62,000 nucleotides of DNA from Zygnema cylindricum (lineage: Eukaryota; Streptophyta; Zygnematophyceae; Zygnematales; Zygnemataceae), in contig JBBHKE010001980.1 in NCBI GenBank assembly GCA_037447655.1, forward strand, positions 1 through 62,000, in the 5' to 3' direction. Under the pieces are notes generated by a model that had not been told where the DNA came from, made no database searches, and saw only the letters and a list, made by a program, of their open reading frames with translations. The translations under genes and the position numbers were made by a program. The stretch's first letter is position 1. Each line of letters opens with the position of its first letter. Positions 59,981 to 62,000 of this stretch are shown here, piece after piece.

Positions 59981-62000
59981 CCTATCCGTTGGCAGCGTTC
60001 AAAAATTTCGCGCGTTAAATCGTTAACCTTTCAAAAGTTTCCACCAAAACTGATGCAGTTTTGGAATTTTTCGCATCATTTTCGCACGCTTCGAGGGCAG
60101 AAGTAAACCTTTACTGAAGTACACCTGAAATTATTAGATTATGTACTTGTGGAGGCTGTGCTCTGTGGCATGTAAGTGCTGAATGAACGCCATGACATTC
60201 ATGGCGCCATGAGAGTCATCAAACGCTTTCCAAAAGGATAATTCAAACAACAAAGAAATAAAATACTAGTAATTAAAAAAATTGCGAAGTTTGGAGTTTT
60301 CAACTTCCGCATTTCTGTATCATAGGATCCTCCTTTTGTGCCACTCTTCCCTGTGCCACTCTAGCACTATAGTTGCGTCTAAGGGCGTGTCCCCATGTGT
60401 TCAAGTAAGGGTTTTTTCCCGTCGTTTACACAGAAAATGGGACTTCCTACTTGAAAATATTACGCCGTACGAAAAATGGGCAAAAACTCAAATACATTTT
60501 GCGTCATCTTGGAACTTGAAAGGTACGGCGATTTGGCAGTATTATCATCGCGACCCACTTCCAGCTCATCTTCACACTTGCAATGAAATCAAATCGCGAC
60601 CTGCTTTTAATCAAAATACTACCCTATTGACGAATAGAAAGCCTGAGTTGCACGCGTCAAAAGTTTTCATTTGTTTTTTTGCAGTTGGGAAAATACACGA
60701 AAAAAAAATTATTTGTCCGTTTGCTTATGTTGTCCACTTGTGGGCGTCTACAAATGTCATTTTGTAGACGTAGACGATTGGATAAGTCGTTCACGTGTGG
60801 GCGTCAACAAATGACAGTTGGCGTCGACATTTGTCCCAGTATGTCAGGAGCTCTTTGCGGCGTACAAATGTCCGCAGTTTGTTCCGAGATCGTTGGCGTC
60901 TACAAATGTCAGCAGTTTGTCGGCGTCTACAGGTGTCGCAAGTATTGGCGACGTGTTCAGATTGCTTCGCGGATCTCAAAATGTGAAACATCCAACGGTC
61001 AGGAATTACGCCTACATCATTGGAGCTTCCCGACAGCTTTCCAGTAACGATGTTTCGTCTGACAAAAAAAATTGTTTGGTACGTCTATGTACGGCACTGT
61101 ACGAAAACGTACGGCGTCCAGTAACGAACCCCACTTTTCGTCTAATGGAACGTCACCCTAAATCGTTCGAATACATTATATTTTCCTTTCTCCTCCGCTC
61201 ACGTTGACTGTGCCCAGGAACTAAGCATAGATCTCTAATATGATCAATAAAAGACTCTCCTCTTTTATTCCAGTAGTACGGAAGATTCGGAAAACCACAA
61301 CCTGTGTTACACGTTGCTAATTTGGATTTATGCCAATCACACGTCAAATGTAAACTAAAGCCATATTTTATGACCCGGATTATTCCATATCGCTGGTTCG
61401 AATTTTATGAAAATTACAGTTTGTGATGTAAACTAACAGCGTATAATGTAGGACTATTACGGGTTTGCAGGTTGAATTTTATTACACGTCTTTTTTGAAC
61501 TAAAAACATATAGTACGGTCTCGATTGTAACTACGCATTCGCTTCAGTCACTTTGAACCGCTTTGCTCTGTTCTTGACACAAAATGTGTGACAACAAATA
61601 TGCAGCTTAAGCTTGGGATTTTTCTTTTCAATATGTTATTTCTGACGTTGTAATATTTAGAATCTGCTTATCTGTCTAAAAAGTAGGTAGAATTCTACAA
61701 ACAAGGCCCGTTAGGAAAAAAAACAAACATAATAATCTTGACCACAAATGAAGCATGCGATATGTCTTTACCAAATTCTGGTGTCCAACTTCTGATTTTC
61801 CTATCTTTTCGGCCCTTTAAAATTATTAGCGTCTCTACACTTCTACCATTTCGCATATGGAAATATTACTGGAATTACGCAGGAGTTCAACTGATATTTT
61901 CAACATGATCAAAGTCAGATGAAAGGTCTACCAGACATTTGCTTGCCATGAGCCAATATCCAAACATTTTACCTATCTCTTAACAAACTGTAAAATTAAC
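59981..62000. other. Upstream flank without a recognisable gene
   Basis: Open frames up to 161 codons (60282-60767, plus) overlap repeats and show no domain. Apart from the GGCGTCTACA array nothing is recognised. Confidence 0.4.
60730..60960. repeat. Degenerate GGCGTCTACAAATGTC array
   Basis: GGCGTCTACAAATGTC or a close variant occurs about six times (60748, 60798, 60821, 60865, 60893 and 60920 regions). AGCAGTTTGTC follows some copies. Related but older sequence with GTCTACAAA and TTTTGTGACATTGTAGATG lies at 8225-8370 and 13085-13215. Confidence 0.6.

Overview
The window is nuclear DNA of a green, plant-type eukaryote. It holds one thylakoid-lumen PsbP-domain protein gene with a two-part plastid transit peptide, GT-AG introns of plant-like size, Pol III tRNA genes and many small non-autonomous transposons. 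No bacterial or organellar gene organisation is visible. The outstanding content is a very large, multi-exon cytoplasmic dynein 1 heavy chain gene on the minus strand (29152-58608). Flowering plants lack dynein heavy chains, and dynein 1 is generally regarded as missing from land plants. A repeat-rich streptophyte (charophyte-grade) alga or another green alga is therefore my best guess for the source; this is inference.

Layout: 1-22400 is gene-poor repeat DNA. It contains a family of TA-flanked mariner/Stowaway-like MITEs (terminal motif close to TACACCGTGAATCGCTATTAGCG in short form), a complete non-autonomous hAT element with 8-bp target duplications, a long CT-rich tract and a long GA-rich tract in inverted arrangement around a (TA)n run, a small array of tRNA-derived SINE units, minisatellites, and a direct segmental duplication carrying four tRNA-Val-type genes (two per copy). 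One tRNA copy has a changed anticodon and another has decayed arms. 22433-24912 (minus) is a complete four-exon PsbP-domain gene with a MITE terminus about 13 bp from its start codon. 24926-27379 is nested MITE DNA followed by a second hAT copy. 27380-29151 has no recognisable gene. 29152-58608 is the dynein gene. 58609-62000 is a repeat-rich upstream flank with a tandem duplication and palindromic TACTGTA clusters.

The dynein gene could be assembled exon by exon. About 32 exons are placed, giving roughly 5,370 residues against about 4,600 in usual family members. Intron phases close at nearly every junction. The domain order is complete: tail, linker, AAA1-AAA4, stalk with microtubule-binding domain, AAA5-AAA6 and C-terminal region. 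AAA1 looks fully catalytic. AAA3 has lost its Walker B glutamate (to Arg) and its sensor-I Asn, and the AAA4 arginine finger that should serve the AAA3 site is Asn. One exon carries a one-base surplus (35139-35141) that breaks frame in the stalk. Two short tail segments could not be placed. The two protein genes have no evident functional link to each other.
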